A DNA stretch of 64,000 nucleotides from Viola odorata (Eukaryota; Streptophyta; Magnoliopsida; Malpighiales; Violaceae), in assembly GCA_963691705.1 (NCBI GenBank), contig OY829543.1:50014564-50078563 (forward strand), in the 5' to 3' direction. Below the pieces are notes generated by a model. The model saw only the letters and a program-made list of their open reading frames with translations. It did no database searches and was not told where the DNA came from. Shown piece after piece: positions 12,228 through 25,116 of the stretch (positions within the stretch are counted from its first letter, which is position 1; every line of letters begins with the position of its first letter). The translations under genes and the position numbers were made by a program.

Positions 12228-13871
12228 TTACATATCAGCTTTGAGACCAACAACTGAGAAGGATGAGTTTGGAATTGGAGGGATACTCTGTTGATTCCTA
12301 AACACATTGTCTGGATCTATAAATGTCTTGGCTCGCACCAATCTATCGAAATTCTTGAGAAAGTACTTCTCACCCCAAACCCTAGCCATCCCCACAGCAT
12401 CCCATGCTGGATTACTAGCCATTTTTCCAATGTCAAGGTCCATGTAATTTATATATGCAGCCCTTGGCCCCCTCGACACAAATGGTGCCATTGCTTTGTA
12501 AAACCCTCTTATCCAATTCATGTATTCTCTGCTGTTCTCCTCATCTTCTTCTTCTTCTTCTCTCCACTCGACCAAGTACTGGATTGTGTACAGATTCCCT
12601 TCTCTATGAGGGAACGCGATAGCTTCGCTGCTAATCTCGTTCATCATCCCACCATACGGATCTAATATCACATACCCTTTCACCTCCTTTTCGAGAATGT
12701 CCAATGCCACGTCTACTCCTGCTTCCGATATTCTGCTCCTCACGAAATCTGACTTTGCCTTGAAGCTGTGCTTATCAGCCAAGTAGCGATTCCGCAAATC
12801 GGAGACGGAGCTTCCATCTCCTAGCCCGGAGAAGAACAGAACAGACTCAATCCAGCTCATCTCTTTGCAATCATTCTCCACCACACCCAGTTCAGGAAAA
12901 ACCTGATGCAGTACAGACACAGCTTCTGCCCTTGTACCCAGAAAAAACCCTTTAAATGTTGCTGAAATCCCTGCACTCTTAGCCTGAGGCAAACCTGCCC
13001 CAACAAAACAGGACAAATAAAAATCACCACTCAAGGAAGGTGCAACAGATTGCCACTTATTCACCAGCTTAGCCACAACGTTCTTTGCTCCACTACTACC
13101 ACCACCACCCCTGGAGATTACGAAACCGGTTACGGTGTTGGGCAGTTTCAACAGCTTAATCTTCCAGGCATAAACAATTCCCCAAGCTCCACCACCTCCA
13201 CCTCGAATCGCCCAGAACACATCTTCCCCCATCCCTTTCCTGTCCAGCAACCGCCCGTTCGCATCAACCAAGAGTGCATCCACCACATTGTCTGCTGCAA
13301 CCCCATATTTCCTAGACAGCAACCCGAACCCGCCTCCTCCGATATGCCCCCCAACTCCAACTGTAGGGCAGGACCCCGCGGAGAAACCATGATCTTTACT
13401 CGCCTCAGCAATGGCTGCATAAGTCTCCCCAAGGGTCGCGCCCCCTTGGACCCACGCGGTCTCAGAATCAACCTCCACTGACACACTGTTCAACTCCATC
13501 ATGTCTATGATCACAAATGGGACTCCATCGTTAGCCACCCATGAAGTCCCTTCATAGCTATGACCACCACACCTGACTCTCATCTCCACCGATGCCTCCC
13601 TGCAACACATGACGGTCTTCCCAACTTCCTCTGCGGTCCCTGGAAGGACAATAGCCAGAGGTTTGGATATCTGGGGCGCGGTGAAGCGGAGGTTTTGGAT
13701 GGAGAAGTTGAGCAGCCTGGAATAAGTTAGGACGTCGGATTTCGTGGTGAAGTTGCGGATTTGATGACCAGTTAAGCAAGAGGTGAAATGGTTTATAGTT
13801 GAGCAGAGGGAAGGAACAAGAAGAAGGAGAAGCGATGAGGTGATGAAGAGTAATTTGATAAAGTTAGGCAT
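12228..13871 (-). CDS. Berberine bridge enzyme-like FAD-linked oxidase
   Basis: An intact, intronless 547-residue gene. The protein begins with a secretory signal (hydrophobic core about residues 5-23), so it enters the secretory pathway. The FAD_binding_4 domain carries H104 in CGGHSYEG and C168 in GSCPTVGVGGHIGGGGFG, the two residues that hold FAD covalently in this family, so a bicovalent flavin is expected. C32 and C89/C90 are placed for the conserved disulfide. The C-terminus is the BBE domain (AAYINYMDLDIG; WGEKYFLKNFDRLV; PDNVFRNQQSIPP). Family members oxidise monolignols, oligosaccharides or alkaloids; the substrate here cannot be read. A Glu/Asp-rich loop (WREEEEEDEENSREY) is unusually acidic. 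The start is the first ATG before the signal peptide. Absence of introns is usual for this family. Confidence 0.95.
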   Translation of the reverse strand: MPNFIKLLFITSSLLLLLVPSLCSTINHFTSCLTGHQIRNFTTKSDVLTYSRLLNFSIQNLRFTAPQISKPLAIVLPGTAEEVGKTVMCCREASVEMRVRCGGHSYEGTSWVANDGVPFVIIDMMELNSVSVEVDSETAWVQGGATLGETYAAIAEASKDHGFSAGSCPTVGVGGHIGGGGFGLLSRKYGVAADNVVDALLVDANGRLLDRKGMGEDVFWAIRGGGGGAWGIVYAWKIKLLKLPNTVTGFVISRGGGGSSGAKNVVAKLVNKWQSVAPSLSGDFYLSCFVGAGLPQAKSAGISATFKGFFLGTRAEAVSVLHQVFPELGVVENDCKEMSWIESVLFFSGLGDGSSVSDLRNRYLADKHSFKAKSDFVRSRISEAGVDVALDILEKEVKGYVILDPYGGMMNEISSEAIAFPHREGNLYTIQYLVEWREEEEEDEENSREYMNWIRGFYKAMAPFVSRGPRAAYINYMDLDIGKMASNPAWDAVGMARVWGEKYFLKNFDRLVRAKTFIDPDNVFRNQQSIPPIPNSSFSVVGLKADM

Positions 13872-15306
13872 GGTTGGAAATTGGAACTGGAAGTGGAACT
13901 GGAACTGGAATCGGAATTGGAATTATTATATTGATGAAAAAGTGGAGAATCAATAGAGTACGTAGAGGACAAATAGATGGAGAAAACAAGGTAAGGTAGC
14001 GACTAGAGACTGGCACTGGACATATACGTGGCCGGCCATTGTTTAATTATTTAGAAGAGCAAAGAAAGAACTGATCCCTATTGAGAGCAGACAAAAATCA
14101 ACACAACACTACAACACTATACTCTTTGGATGATGCATGTGTATCCATTCATGAAACGCCAGTTTTGGTTTCTTTTTCTTCATAAATAAACGACAACTCT
14201 TTTGTTTATCAATACAATACAATACATTTGTTATTTATAAGAAAGAGAACTGGATTTAATATAACATTAGGAGTAATCGATTTGTATATACAGAGTTATA
14301 TATATATAAGAGCATAAAATACATTCAAGAACGCAACATGATAAAGATAGTAGTGTAGAGGTTTTACACGCCAGACAAACAAAAAAATCCAAGGCCTGCC
14401 TAATAATTTTCTTCTGCTGGTTCTTTAGTTACTCCCATTTGTTCTTTATTTTTCTAATGATTTGCTTAGAAGATTCTATTTAGATAAGCTTCACTTAGGA
14501 TAGTCCTAAACCTGAACAAGCTATTACATTTTTCATTCGAATCATTCATCAGAGATTGCAACAATTAGTAGTGATCCAAGTAAATTCACACTCCTAGAGA
14601 CCTATTTAAAAACAATATTCTAACTCATTACTAAAGACAAATTAGAAATTTTAAACACAACGATGAACGATTTGGCTCCAAATGACAAAAACAATTCAAA
14701 AGCAACTTGCATTCACCACAATATGTCAAGGATTTGAAATGTTTCTTAGATGCAAAACACTAAGGCATGAATTAAATCACTTGTAAAGCTTGAAAGGTCA
14801 CAAGTAGCAATAATACAAATGCAGGCTCTCTTAAGAAGGAAAGCCAAAGTGCTTCCCCATTTCCAATTTCATGTATTATTCTAGAATCAACTTACATTTC
14901 TATTCTAGCTGAACTTAAATGTCACATGTACTGACAGTTAAGATAAATAACTCAAGCAAGGTGGGTCCCTAGATTGTAACTCCTGCCATACTATTCATTC
15001 TCTGATGATGGAAATCAACAGTCAGATCCAGATTCTAGTCCATAAACAACGCACCTCACAGCATATAATATGGTTATTGACAAGCGAACATCCTCATCCC
15101 AGTCCAGTGTCGCTCTACCAGTTCTGCACATACAGTTCACTACAACAGCCCTCTGCACACCATGTAGAAAATGACCTTCTTGATCTCATATAACACCATT
15201 CCTAAAATGTCAAATTTACAGCGTATGACAATACCAGCAATATCATAGCGTACTCACTTGGGGTGGGGAAGAGAGAACTTCACTAAAATTGAAAGCAGGA
15301 AATGTG
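13872..15306. other. Intergenic region
   Basis: Contains the promoter and leader of the BBE-like gene (its 5' end is at 13871) and the 3' region of the minus-strand Ycf45-like gene. The sequence is AT-rich, with a short TATATATATA stretch near 14300. I see no exon, TIR element or RNA gene. Confidence 0.35.
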
Positions 15307-18300
15307 CTACATGTCCATCAGATCATATGTCTTCCACCTTTCTATTTCAACCTTGAACTGATTATTCCTTTTCCTGACCTGAAAATCCAGAGTTTTAGCA
15401 TCCTGTAAGTAGTACTAGCTATACAGTTCAGAACACAATGAATAAAGATTATTTAGGCCCACCAAATAAAAGGAAAGGAAAGACAACATATGGTCCGTTT
15501 CCGAAGTGAGGTAGAATATACATTTTCAACAACTTATCAAATTAATAATAGTCATGCATCAACAATGTATCAGCAGCATGAATAATGGATCAATTTTGAT
15601 GTCCTCTCTTTCATATCAAAGCCTGACTGATTACTGAATGCACATGCATAACCTAGCACATTACAAGAACAAAAGATTCCAACCACCTTCTACACATGTA
15701 GCTTTGCAAACAATCTGAATATCACGTACATTCTCTGTCAAATGAATTATACAAGTTAACCTATACTATTGTCAATTGGTTATTTCTCCAATACCTCATT
15801 AAAGTCGGAAAGGGGTGAATTCTTAGTGCAATGTGACTGAATTAAGTCCTACTTTAAATTTCCATTTCAATTTGTACTGTCATCAATAATTTTTAATGAG
15901 CTCATTAATAACACATGCAATGCGAATTTGGCTCAATACATACACCAACAATGCTTTGACTAGGTACAGAGGTTTCCCTGATCAAAAGAACAGAGAGAGG
16001 ATAAATTCTTCAATCTTTAAAAGCTAAAAAGTTCACCTCAACTAATGGATTTCTCCCACGAAGCACCATATCCACACTCTTCTCAGTCTGCTGGATGAGA
16101 GGGGGAAAAGGATTACATATTTCTGGGTATCTTTATGTATTTGTGCATATGAACAACTTACTAATCCCAGAAGAAAAAGTTCAGAGGTTTACCCGATGCG
16201 TAACCCAGTGATGCCTCTCTCTCATCTCTATCAAGAAATAAAATGTTGGAGGACCTTTTCTTTCAAGAATACTTTTCTGACTCCTTCTAGCTCGAGCTTC
16301 TTCATCTCCTAAGGTAACAGTTTCTACACCCCCAATCTGTAACACAGGTAATAGAAATATGGCATTCATGAATTGCAGTAGCATTTTTTTATACCTCTAA
16401 CTATCATACAAAGTTAGCCAGGTTCTTATTCATTCTATAGAACAAAGTTCTTGATTAGAACATTCAGCACAATGCATGAATTTAGGAAAGCAAGCATGTC
16501 GAAACAACAATTTCAGTTTCATATGACTTCAAGATTTTTCCATTGAATTAACTCATGAAAATCCTACAGTAATTTCACAACTAGTAGTGCTCCAAATCAT
16601 TTGACAGAGTAGGCCCCCAGGAATGAATTGAATAAGTTTTTGCGTATAGCATTATAATTGAGGTTTTATTCAGGCTTGCAATCAGACTAACTTTGTGTTA
16701 AGAATAGGTAGAATAGATGGGGAAGTCAGACTGATCCAAGATGTTTGTTTTGAAATCAAGAAAATGAAGCAAGATCTTTTCTTTCCTTGTTGTCACATTG
16801 CACAACAAACTTGCAGCTTTGTGGCCTTAGCAAAAGATTGAAGTTTTCACAGAAGTAACTTTCCTATCCATATTTCTCAGGCAGGCATGGGATGAATGGA
16901 TTTACAATCTTTGGAAAGAGGGATGCAAGTTCCAGACCTGACATATTTGCAGTCAATTCCTTACTCCGTCAAGATCTTAATTATCAAATGGATGAGTAGT
17001 AGGGTTGCATCACTGTTAAGTTCCCAGACACATGTGGGAACTGGAATTAAGGATTTTTGTAGCCATCTCAGTACTATAAAGGAAGTGAATACATTCAATA
17101 GGTGTGATTGAGATTGTTCCACAGCTGTCTACCAGACAAGATTTCTGGTTCTATGTTATAATCTAATCTAAGTGCTCACTGTATCACCAAGTGGATTAAT
17201 CAGTCTACGTGAGCATAACCAATTGAATTAATTTCTTGGGAAACATAACTTCAGCACTGGGAATAGAAAATAATGAAGAGAACAAACCAGGCCAGAAAGA
17301 GTTGGATTTTTTATTATGTTTTCAAGCCGCTCCCCATGAGCAGTACCAATAAGCATGATGCCTCTCTCAGCAATGGAGCGACAAGCCAGAGCTTCAGCAT
17401 CTGTACCAATCTCATCAATAATGATGACCTCAGGCATGTGATTTTCTACTGCCTCAATCATGACTCTGTGTTGCAGAGATGGTTCAGGAACTTGCATTCT
17501 TCTTGCACCTCCAATTGCTGCATGCGGAACATTACCATCACCTCCTATTTCATTGCTCGTGTCCACAATCACCTGTTGAAGTTATTAGATCATCCAGCAG
17601 TTAGTGCACAAACAACTGCACGCATGAGCATCTGAGTATTTGATGGTGTGATGGATGTTCCAAACCAACTTAACCCACCACTCTCTTCTGAAATTCATCA
17701 GATAAGACACGTGCAATCTCTCTCATCACTGTAGTCTTGCCAACACCAGGCCTTGCACATACACACGCAATAAAAAAAGATTCATAAACGTGACTTCTTA
17801 ATCTATGCATTAATTCTTTATCTAATCTATACATCCTATTCCATGGTGTACACTATTTGATCAATTTAAGTAGTGAAATCTGAAAAAGAGGAAGTTCAAA
17901 AATCTGAAAGTTGCATAAGGAAGTTTAAAAATCTATACATCCTATTCTATCTAATTGTTCAGAAAACTCCAATTTTGTTGCAGATCTCCGTTGGATGGTA
18001 TCTATATACACTATACATACTAATGGTTGTCTGTAAAAGCTAAGGTTAGTTTCATTTTTTATTTGGTTATATTTTAATTATGTACTTTTCTTTACCTAAT
18101 ACTCCCTCTGTTTTCAATTAATTGACTTTTTGAAACAGTAACATTCAGTAAAGCAAACACCAAAAAATCAAGTAAAGTATACAGTAACATTCAGTAGGAA
18201 AATGACAGTTAATTGAAAACGGAGGGAGTATGTGTTTGTTATGTATGGTACAATATCTTATACATCATACAAAAATAATATGTAAGCTCTACAAGAATTG

Positions 18301-20221
18301 TTTTACGAATGATCACCTATAATATAGCCGCACATTGTGCTGGCTCAAGGCTAGTACACTACAAAAGAAGACTCTTTACATTTACAACAACACACTAGGC
18401 ATCAAAAATGGCATTTTTAGCCAGGTCCATTGTTATAAGTTAAAGCTGATCATAAAGCTGAAGTTTTAAAACGGATGGCAAGCGCTTAATAAGATATTAG
18501 AAAGAGATGAAAACACTTTAGAGACAATGAGTATTGGGACAAATTCTTCCACAGTTACAGAAGAAAACGAAACCAAAGAAAAAACTCGGAATGCAGAAAG
18601 TGTGACAAAAGTAATTGAAAGAGATAGTGAAAGAATACGGAAAGATTATTTATGCTTATATAAAACATGACATGAGCCAAGGAAATGTTTAAGGGGTTGT
18701 GGGCATTCCTGGCATTGTTTTTGCAACTTTAGTACGTCATCAATTTATCCAGGCAAGAAAACATCATAATAATTCTTTGTGCATACAGCAGCATTCATAC
18801 CTTCCAACAAACAAGATGCTCTTCCCATAAGCAAGCAGATCATGAACCATGTCAATGTGACCGCTTACAGCCCTGCCAACTCGGCATGTCAAACCAACTA
18901 TCACCCCTTTCCTACTCCTAATTGCAGATATTCTGTGCAAGGTACCTTCAATGCCTGCTCTATTATCGCCTCCGAATACTCCAACAGCATTTTGAGCATG
19001 CTCCAACTCTTTCAGTGACACCTAACCACCAAACATATTAACTTGGTCATGAATACTCAATAAAAAGCAATATGATCACTTTCTATATGAAACTTATCGT
19101 GTCCTGTAATTTTAATTAACAAGTCAAAAGGCCAGTTTCAAGATCTGTATGGCTCAAGGATGACCAACTAAAAGAGTATCAGAAATGACAACAAATCACA
19201 TTGTTTAGCAGAAAAAAACAAGGCTATGAGTGTTAGTAATTTATTTATTTATTTCAAAAAAAATCAAAAAATCAACAACTACAAAAGAAATGCAGTTACC
19301 TCTGTATTCCTTAAACACTGCCCTCCATCTTCACCAAGATAATGTGCCACCGGTAAGCGTCCCAGGTCCAGTACAACCTATTGAAATCTTCCCAAAGCTT
19401 TTATTGGACTAAAATGATTAAATGAACTTCGATTTATGAAGGATATTGTTTAAACTAAAATGATTAAATGACATTACAGTGATAAGAACATGGAGAGTGA
19501 AACTAACATCTTAAGAAGTTGCCTTTCAAAAAGAATACAATTTCATTGATCACAGAAGAAAAGAGCCAAAGGAGACAACTGAGAATGGAAAAGTGAGTCA
19601 TACTGTGTGGATTTCATCCCACCGCCATGCCAAAAGAAGAAAAAAAGAAGAAAGAAAAATTAACATTAGATCATCCCATTCTTTGTCAACAGCCTTATAA
19701 GTAATGGGTCAACAAAAGGATGGGCGAGATATAGTTAAAACATGTAAATTCTTGGTTAGAAGAAATCTATAAGTCACCTCTATAAGTTGAGGTCTCCTGG
19801 GATCATGTAGAAGAATGTGACGCAAATCGCCTGGAAGAATCTGGCATGAAAGAACGAAAACAGTCCTATAAATACCACTACTTTGATGATGAAAAGGACA
19901 AGCAAGATAGGAGAGTAAATCCACAATAAACCGCAAAGAAAAATCCATTTCTTAGGGTTATTATACCTCTAGGAAAGGTTGGAGATCGTCCTCTACGGTT
20001 ACATTAGCAGTGTGCGATGACGATAATGGGAGCTCGTTCAGAAAAGACCGCCGTGGGATTGGGGAATAGTGGTTGGTTCCGGTGGTGGACGGGAAGTTAA
20101 ACAAAGCAACAGGATTCCATTTAGCAACAAAGGAGAAAGATGGTTTAGGTAAGAGAGAGAAGGTACTGCTACAGATTATTACGGTGGTGTTGATGCTTGC
20201 GGTAGCAGTTGCAGTGCTCAT
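15307..20221 (-). CDS. Plastid SpoIIIAA/Ycf45-like P-loop ATPase, 9 exons, 413 aa
   Basis: Minus-strand exons (high to low): 20221-19967, 19840-19778, 19377-19300, 19021-18801, 17751-17679, 17572-17288, 16336-16193, 16087-16037, 15378-15307. All keep frame with GT/AG. The first about 60 residues are rich in Ser/Thr with few acidic residues, as in a plastid transit peptide. The core has [14 protein letters not shown], Walker [10 protein letters not shown] (K211), [12 protein letters not shown], and Walker [10 protein letters not shown] (D283, E284), then [15 protein letters not shown]. This order is that of plastid Ycf45 and bacterial SpoIIIAA ATPases, to which Arabidopsis SPD1 also belongs. 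It lacks the long C-terminal R3H part of the larger plant paralogues and ends [10 protein letters not shown]. Its biochemical role is not established; a nucleic-acid-linked role in plastid development is the family suggestion. A MITE sits in intron 4. Confidence 0.88.
18102..18228. mobile_element. Stowaway-like MITE, 127 bp, in intron 4 of the Ycf45-like gene
   Basis: Termini CTCCCTCTGTTTTCAATTAA and its inverted copy ending AACGGAGGGAG are flanked by TA on both sides, as in Tc1/mariner-derived Stowaway MITEs. It lies wholly within the intron (17752-18800). Confidence 0.85.
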
Positions 20222-22701
20222 AGCCTGTACTCCGCTCTCCTGCTGTTGCAGAGCTTAGTATATCCGTTTGTCTACGTGGTGACTGGAGATGGATGGGCCT
20301 AATTTGGTTTCGTATGTGCTTCGGCTTGCCATACACAAATTCTCATTTTTATAGTTTTGCGCAGAAGACGTCTTAGCCACCAAACTTTCTGAAAAGCTTT
20401 AAATCCAAAAAAATCACCTTTTAAATAAATTGATTAACTCATTTGGCATCTCTACTTAAAAACGGTTTAAAACGCACATGTACTTCTTACGTATGATACA
20501 TTTGGTACCTCCCATAAACGACGTCACTATTCCTCCATTATCCGCTGACGTGGCATGTCATGATGACGTGGCATACCACATCAGCATATTCTAATTACAT
20601 TATTTTTCTTTTCTTTTCTTTCTTTTTTCTTCCTCTTCTTCTTCCTCTCTTCTTCTTCCACTGCAATCTCAAAATCCAAACCTCACAATTAATCAAAAAC
20701 CTCTCTGTCAGTTTTAATCCCTACAAAAATCAACCAATTCCAATTCCAATCCCTGCAAATTAAACCCATTCAAAACCGCACCTCCACCTCACCCGATTAA
20801 ACCTCAACCGTTTCACCACTGCACCTCCGCCACACCGCCTAAACCAGTTCCAATCCCGGCCAAACCCGAACCACTTATCACCACCGCTGACCACCAACAA
20901 ACCACCACCGTCAAATCAACCCTCCACCACCATCACCCAAACCGCCACTGCCCAGCCTAAATTAAACCACCCAATTACACAAAACAGTCAACAATTCATC
21001 AAACCCTTCGACAAACTCTACATCTCCTCCTCTGCACCAAGAAAAAAACTTCAATCTGCTCTCCTCACCCTCAATTAAATCCCAATCCAACCTTACCCAA
21101 AATAAATCCCTCTCCAGTTAAAACAAATCAAACTGCCAAATCACCAATTAACCTGTGCCAAAACTAATTAAATCCAACTCTGCCAAAATCTAAAATCTCC
21201 TTCCCAAACCAATTAATTCAATCCCTGCCAAATCCAAATTCAACCCCTGCGAAATTCAATCAAAAAAGCCAATCCTCTGCCAATTAAATAAAAACGGTAA
21301 TGCTAAAAAGGTTGAAAAGGATGCCTGAATAGAATGCATGAATTCTTCGAGCGACTTGTCAATCTGGCGTGCGACGTGAAGGACACTTACTGCTCGCGTG
21401 CGACTTGTCGGCTGCTCGACCGCCGGTCGTTCCTTATTTCCTTTCCCTTGCAAAATTAGCAGTTGAAACTTGAAACACATCGTTGTCTCCAAATCACCAG
21501 ACGCTTCAGCCCTCCTCCATCCTGCCTCCAAGTTAAATTTTTTTCTCTTTTTCGCTTGTTCTTGTCCGTTTTTTTTTAAAAATCCGTTTGTTTATTTTTT
21601 AATGAGAAAAACGTCTGTTTTGATTTTAAATAAATCTTATGTGATATATAGGATAATTACAACACTTTAGTTTAATCAATCATGGACCAATTTGAGTCAG
21701 TTTTGAACTTTTTTATTTATTTGGCTTAAATTCGTTTTTATTTATTTAACACTGTTTTGAGCTTAATCTTCCTACTGTAATAGTATATACAAGTTTCTGC
21801 ATGTATAAGGATTTTTTTTGGCCAATTTTGGGCCATAATAGTGAAGGTTTTTTCCTTGGTCGTCGGCAATGGCGTCGGCGACGCAAGGAAAGGGACAATG
21901 AACAGAGGAGTCGTTGGCTCCCTGTTGCTACCCGATTTTTGACGAGTTTTTTGCTCTTTTTTTGTTTATCGAATTTAAATCGAAATTCTATTGATTTTCG
22001 ATCTTAGGCTATTTATTTTAATATTTCGTACCATTTCGTGTTATTTTAGTTTTTTCGTATTTTTACTGTCTTTTTGTTCGAACTTCTACCGGTCCTGAAT
22101 AAATTTCGTCGGACCATGGATCGAACGCATTCTTTCTTTAATTGATAATTATCTACTATTATTTTTGTTCGCGTCGTCTTATTTTGTTTTATTCAATTTA
22201 CTTTATCATAGCATTTATTTTTCGTTCGAACTTTTAAGAATTCCGAGCGAGTAAATTCGGACCTTAAATCGAACTTTTTCTTTATTTACTGATTACTATT
22301 TATTTTGTTGCATTTTATTGCATGTTTTAGTATTTTTGGTTCTCACTTCAAACGAGATTCGTTGTGTTGATAGTTCGAACCAATTAAATAAATATTAAAC
22401 ATTTTCCAAAAGGATGCATGCATGTTATTCCTCTGACACCAACCCAAATGCAAATTCATTTTCATGCCACCTCACTCCATATTCGTTTTGCTTCTTTCTC
22501 TTTCCCTTCCCTTGCTCATCACTTATCACCGGCTTAACTCCCAATAAATAGCAAGCAAGCTTTTTCCCTTCTCTTCACCAACACAGAGAGCCAATTGATA
22601 CACACACACTCTCACTCTCTCTCTCGGCAGAGGCAACGAACAAGGCAAGCAATTTCTCAGCCCTTTCATTCTTCTTTAATTCATTTAATTTCTGTGTTAG
22701 C

Positions 22702-23562
22702 TGTTGTGTCCAGCTCATATTGATAGCTGTAAAGAAAGAAAGGAAGGTGTGCAGGAGGCAGCCAAATTAATTGAAGGAGTCAATTAATTAGTGCAGCACA
22801 AAAGCAAGGAAAATGCATGTAGTGTGGATGCATGTAAAGTGGACGGTGGGCACCATGTGAACAATGGGTGCATATTGTCAATGGAAAAGTAGTGTGCAGC
22901 ACATGAAGAAAAGAAAAGTGGAAGGTGTGTGCGTGTGATGATTTCCTTTGATTGGTGGGCATGTGATGAGTGTGTTGGAATAAAGAAAAGGTTGTGCTAG
23001 CAAGGAAAAATGAGAAGCCAATTTGGACTCCTCATGATCACCGTGTGATCATTTTGGTGTTGGTAATGCCTATAAATAGGCATGGCAGTAGATGGATGGA
23101 GAGGCCGAGAGCAAGCTTGCAACAATGTAGAGAGAGAGAGAGAGATCAGTTGCAACCAAGAGCAACTGATCTGTGATTGAGAGGGATATTCTTGAATATC
23201 CGAGAGAGAGAAAAATAGAGAGTATTTTTCTTGTTTGTGATTGAGAGAAAAATAAACCAGTGAGGGTATTTATTTTTCTAGATTGTGTCTCCTCGATCTA
23301 GAAGAGAGATTGAGTTGAGAGAGATTGTAAAAGGGATGTTGTTGAACATCCTGAGAGATTGTGAAAGGGATGTTGTTGAGCATCCTGATGTGATTGTAAG
23401 ACTAATAATTTATTATTAGTGAAGATTGTTCGGAGTTGGTCCCGTGGTTTTTCCTCGTTGGAGGTTTTCCACGTAAATCCTCGTGTTGTGTATTTTGTTT
23501 GCTGCTTGCTGTGTTTGATTGTGTTCGATCCTGGGCGGGGAAAATGAGATTTTTCCCCAACA
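22702..23562 (+). repeat. Left LTR of the miniature retrotransposon
   Basis: 861 bp, TG...CA ends, TTAGC immediately before it. It carries a CCTATAAATAGG promoter-like word near 23070 and a (GA)n stretch at about 23131-23142, likely just downstream of the transcription start. Confidence 0.9.
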
Positions 23563-23580
23563 ACTGGTAGCGGGGCTGAT

Positions 23581-23805
23581 GGTTCGATGGGCATGCGGAG
23601 CTGAAGATCCTTTTGGGCCTATGAGATGGGCTTTGATCGGAATCGAAGGTTCGATTGGGCATGCGGAGCTGAAGATCCGATTGGGCCTATGAGATGGGCT
23701 TTGATTGGAATCGAAGGTTCGATTGGGCATGTAGAGCTGAAGGTCCGGTTGGGCCTATGAGATGGGCTTTGATCGGAACCGAAGGTTCGATGAGCTTGCG
23801 GAGTA
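23581..23805 (+). repeat. 67-68 bp tandem repeat, about 3.3 copies
   Basis: Units begin at 23581, 23648, 23716 and 23783 with GGTTCGAT and share GGGCCTATGAGATGGGCTTT. It makes up a third of the retrotransposon interior, directly after the primer site. Confidence 0.85.
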
Positions 23806-24255
23806 GATCCGATGGATTGATGGGGAGTATGTTGATGATGGCACAGACCTAGTGCACGAGGTCTGGTGCAGTGGCGGCACACAACGAATCTCCAAACTGA
23901 TGAGCTAAAACGGTGGGCCAATAGATTGAGTTCGAAGTATGATGGGTGAATTCCATATTTCGTGCAAGTTGATGGGCCAAATTGGTAGGCTTACTCAGTT
24001 TGATGGTGAATTTTAAAGTACGGTGAATCTCCGAAAGGAACTTGAAGTCGGTGGGTCCTGTTGAGGACTGTGTAGAGCTTCGTTCAGAGGGAGATTGTCG
24101 GGCTCAGATGGTGGGCCTGGTGGTACTTTAATTGAGGGGGAGATCGTTGAAGTGTAGATGTATGAAGATTGGTTACCGATTGGTTTGAACCGAGGTTAAA
24201 GAAAAAAAAAAGGATTGGTGATGATTCCCCGTGATATGAGCTGGAGGGGGAGAAT

Positions 24256-25116
24256 TGTTGTGTCCAGCTCATATTGATAGCTGTAAAGAAAGAAAGGAAG
24301 GTGTGCAGGAGGCAGCCAAATTAATTGAAGGAGTCAATTAATTAGTGCAGCACAAAAGCAAGGAAAATGCATGTAGTGTGGATGCATGTAAAGTGGACGG
24401 TGGGCACCATGTGAACAATGGGTGCATATTGTCAATGGAAAAGTAGTGTGCAGCACATGAAGAAAAGAAAAGTGGAAGGTGTGTGCGTGTGATGATTTCC
24501 TTTGATTGGTGGGCATGTGATGAGTGTGTTGGAATAAAGAAAAGGTTGTGCTAGCAAGGAAAAATGAGAAGCCAATTTGGACTCCTCATGATCACCGTGT
24601 GATCATTTTGGTGTTGGTAATGCCTATAAATAGGCATGGCAGTAGATGGATGGAGAGGCCGAGAGCAAGCTTGCAACAATGTAGAGAGAGAGAGAGAGAT
24701 CAGTTGCAACCAAGAGCAACTGATCTGTGATTGAGAGGGATATTCTTGAATATCCGAGAGAGAGAAAAATAGAGAGTATTTTTCTTGTTTGTGATTGAGA
24801 GAAAAATAAACCAGTGAGGGTATTTATTTTTCTAGATTGTGTCTCCTCGATCTAGAAGAGAGATTGAGTTGAGAGAGATTGTAAAAGGGATGTTGTTGAA
24901 CATCCTGAGAGATTGTGAAAGGGATGTTGTTGAGCATCCTGATGTGATTGTAAGACTAATAATTTATTATTAGTGAAGATTGTTCGGAGTTGGTCCCGTG
25001 GTTTTTCCTCGTTGGAGGTTTTCCACGTAAATCCTCGTGTTGTGTATTTTGTTTGCTGCTTGCTGTGTTTGATTGTGTTCGATCCTGGGCGGAGAAAATG
25101 TGATTTTTTCCCAACA
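24256..25116 (+). repeat. Right LTR of the miniature retrotransposon
   Basis: 861 bp, nearly identical to the left copy, preceded by a polypurine tract and followed by TTAGC. Confidence 0.9.

Larger units (their letters stand above)
22702..25116 (+). mobile_element. Complete miniature (TRIM/LARD-like) LTR retrotransposon
   Basis: Two 861-bp LTRs (22702-23562 and 24256-25116) start TGTTGTGTCCAGC and end CCAACA. They differ at only three bases that I noticed, all near the 3' end. TTAGC flanks both sides (22697-22701, 25117-25121). A TGGTAGCGGGGCTGATGG segment two bases past the left LTR resembles the initiator-Met primer site, and GGAGGGGGAGAA just before the right LTR is the polypurine tract. 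The 693-bp interior has no gag or pol. The LTRs contain CCTATAAATAGG, a likely TATA element. Element size and phrasing suggest a non-autonomous copia derivative mobilised in trans. LTR identity points to a young insertion. Confidence 0.92.
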
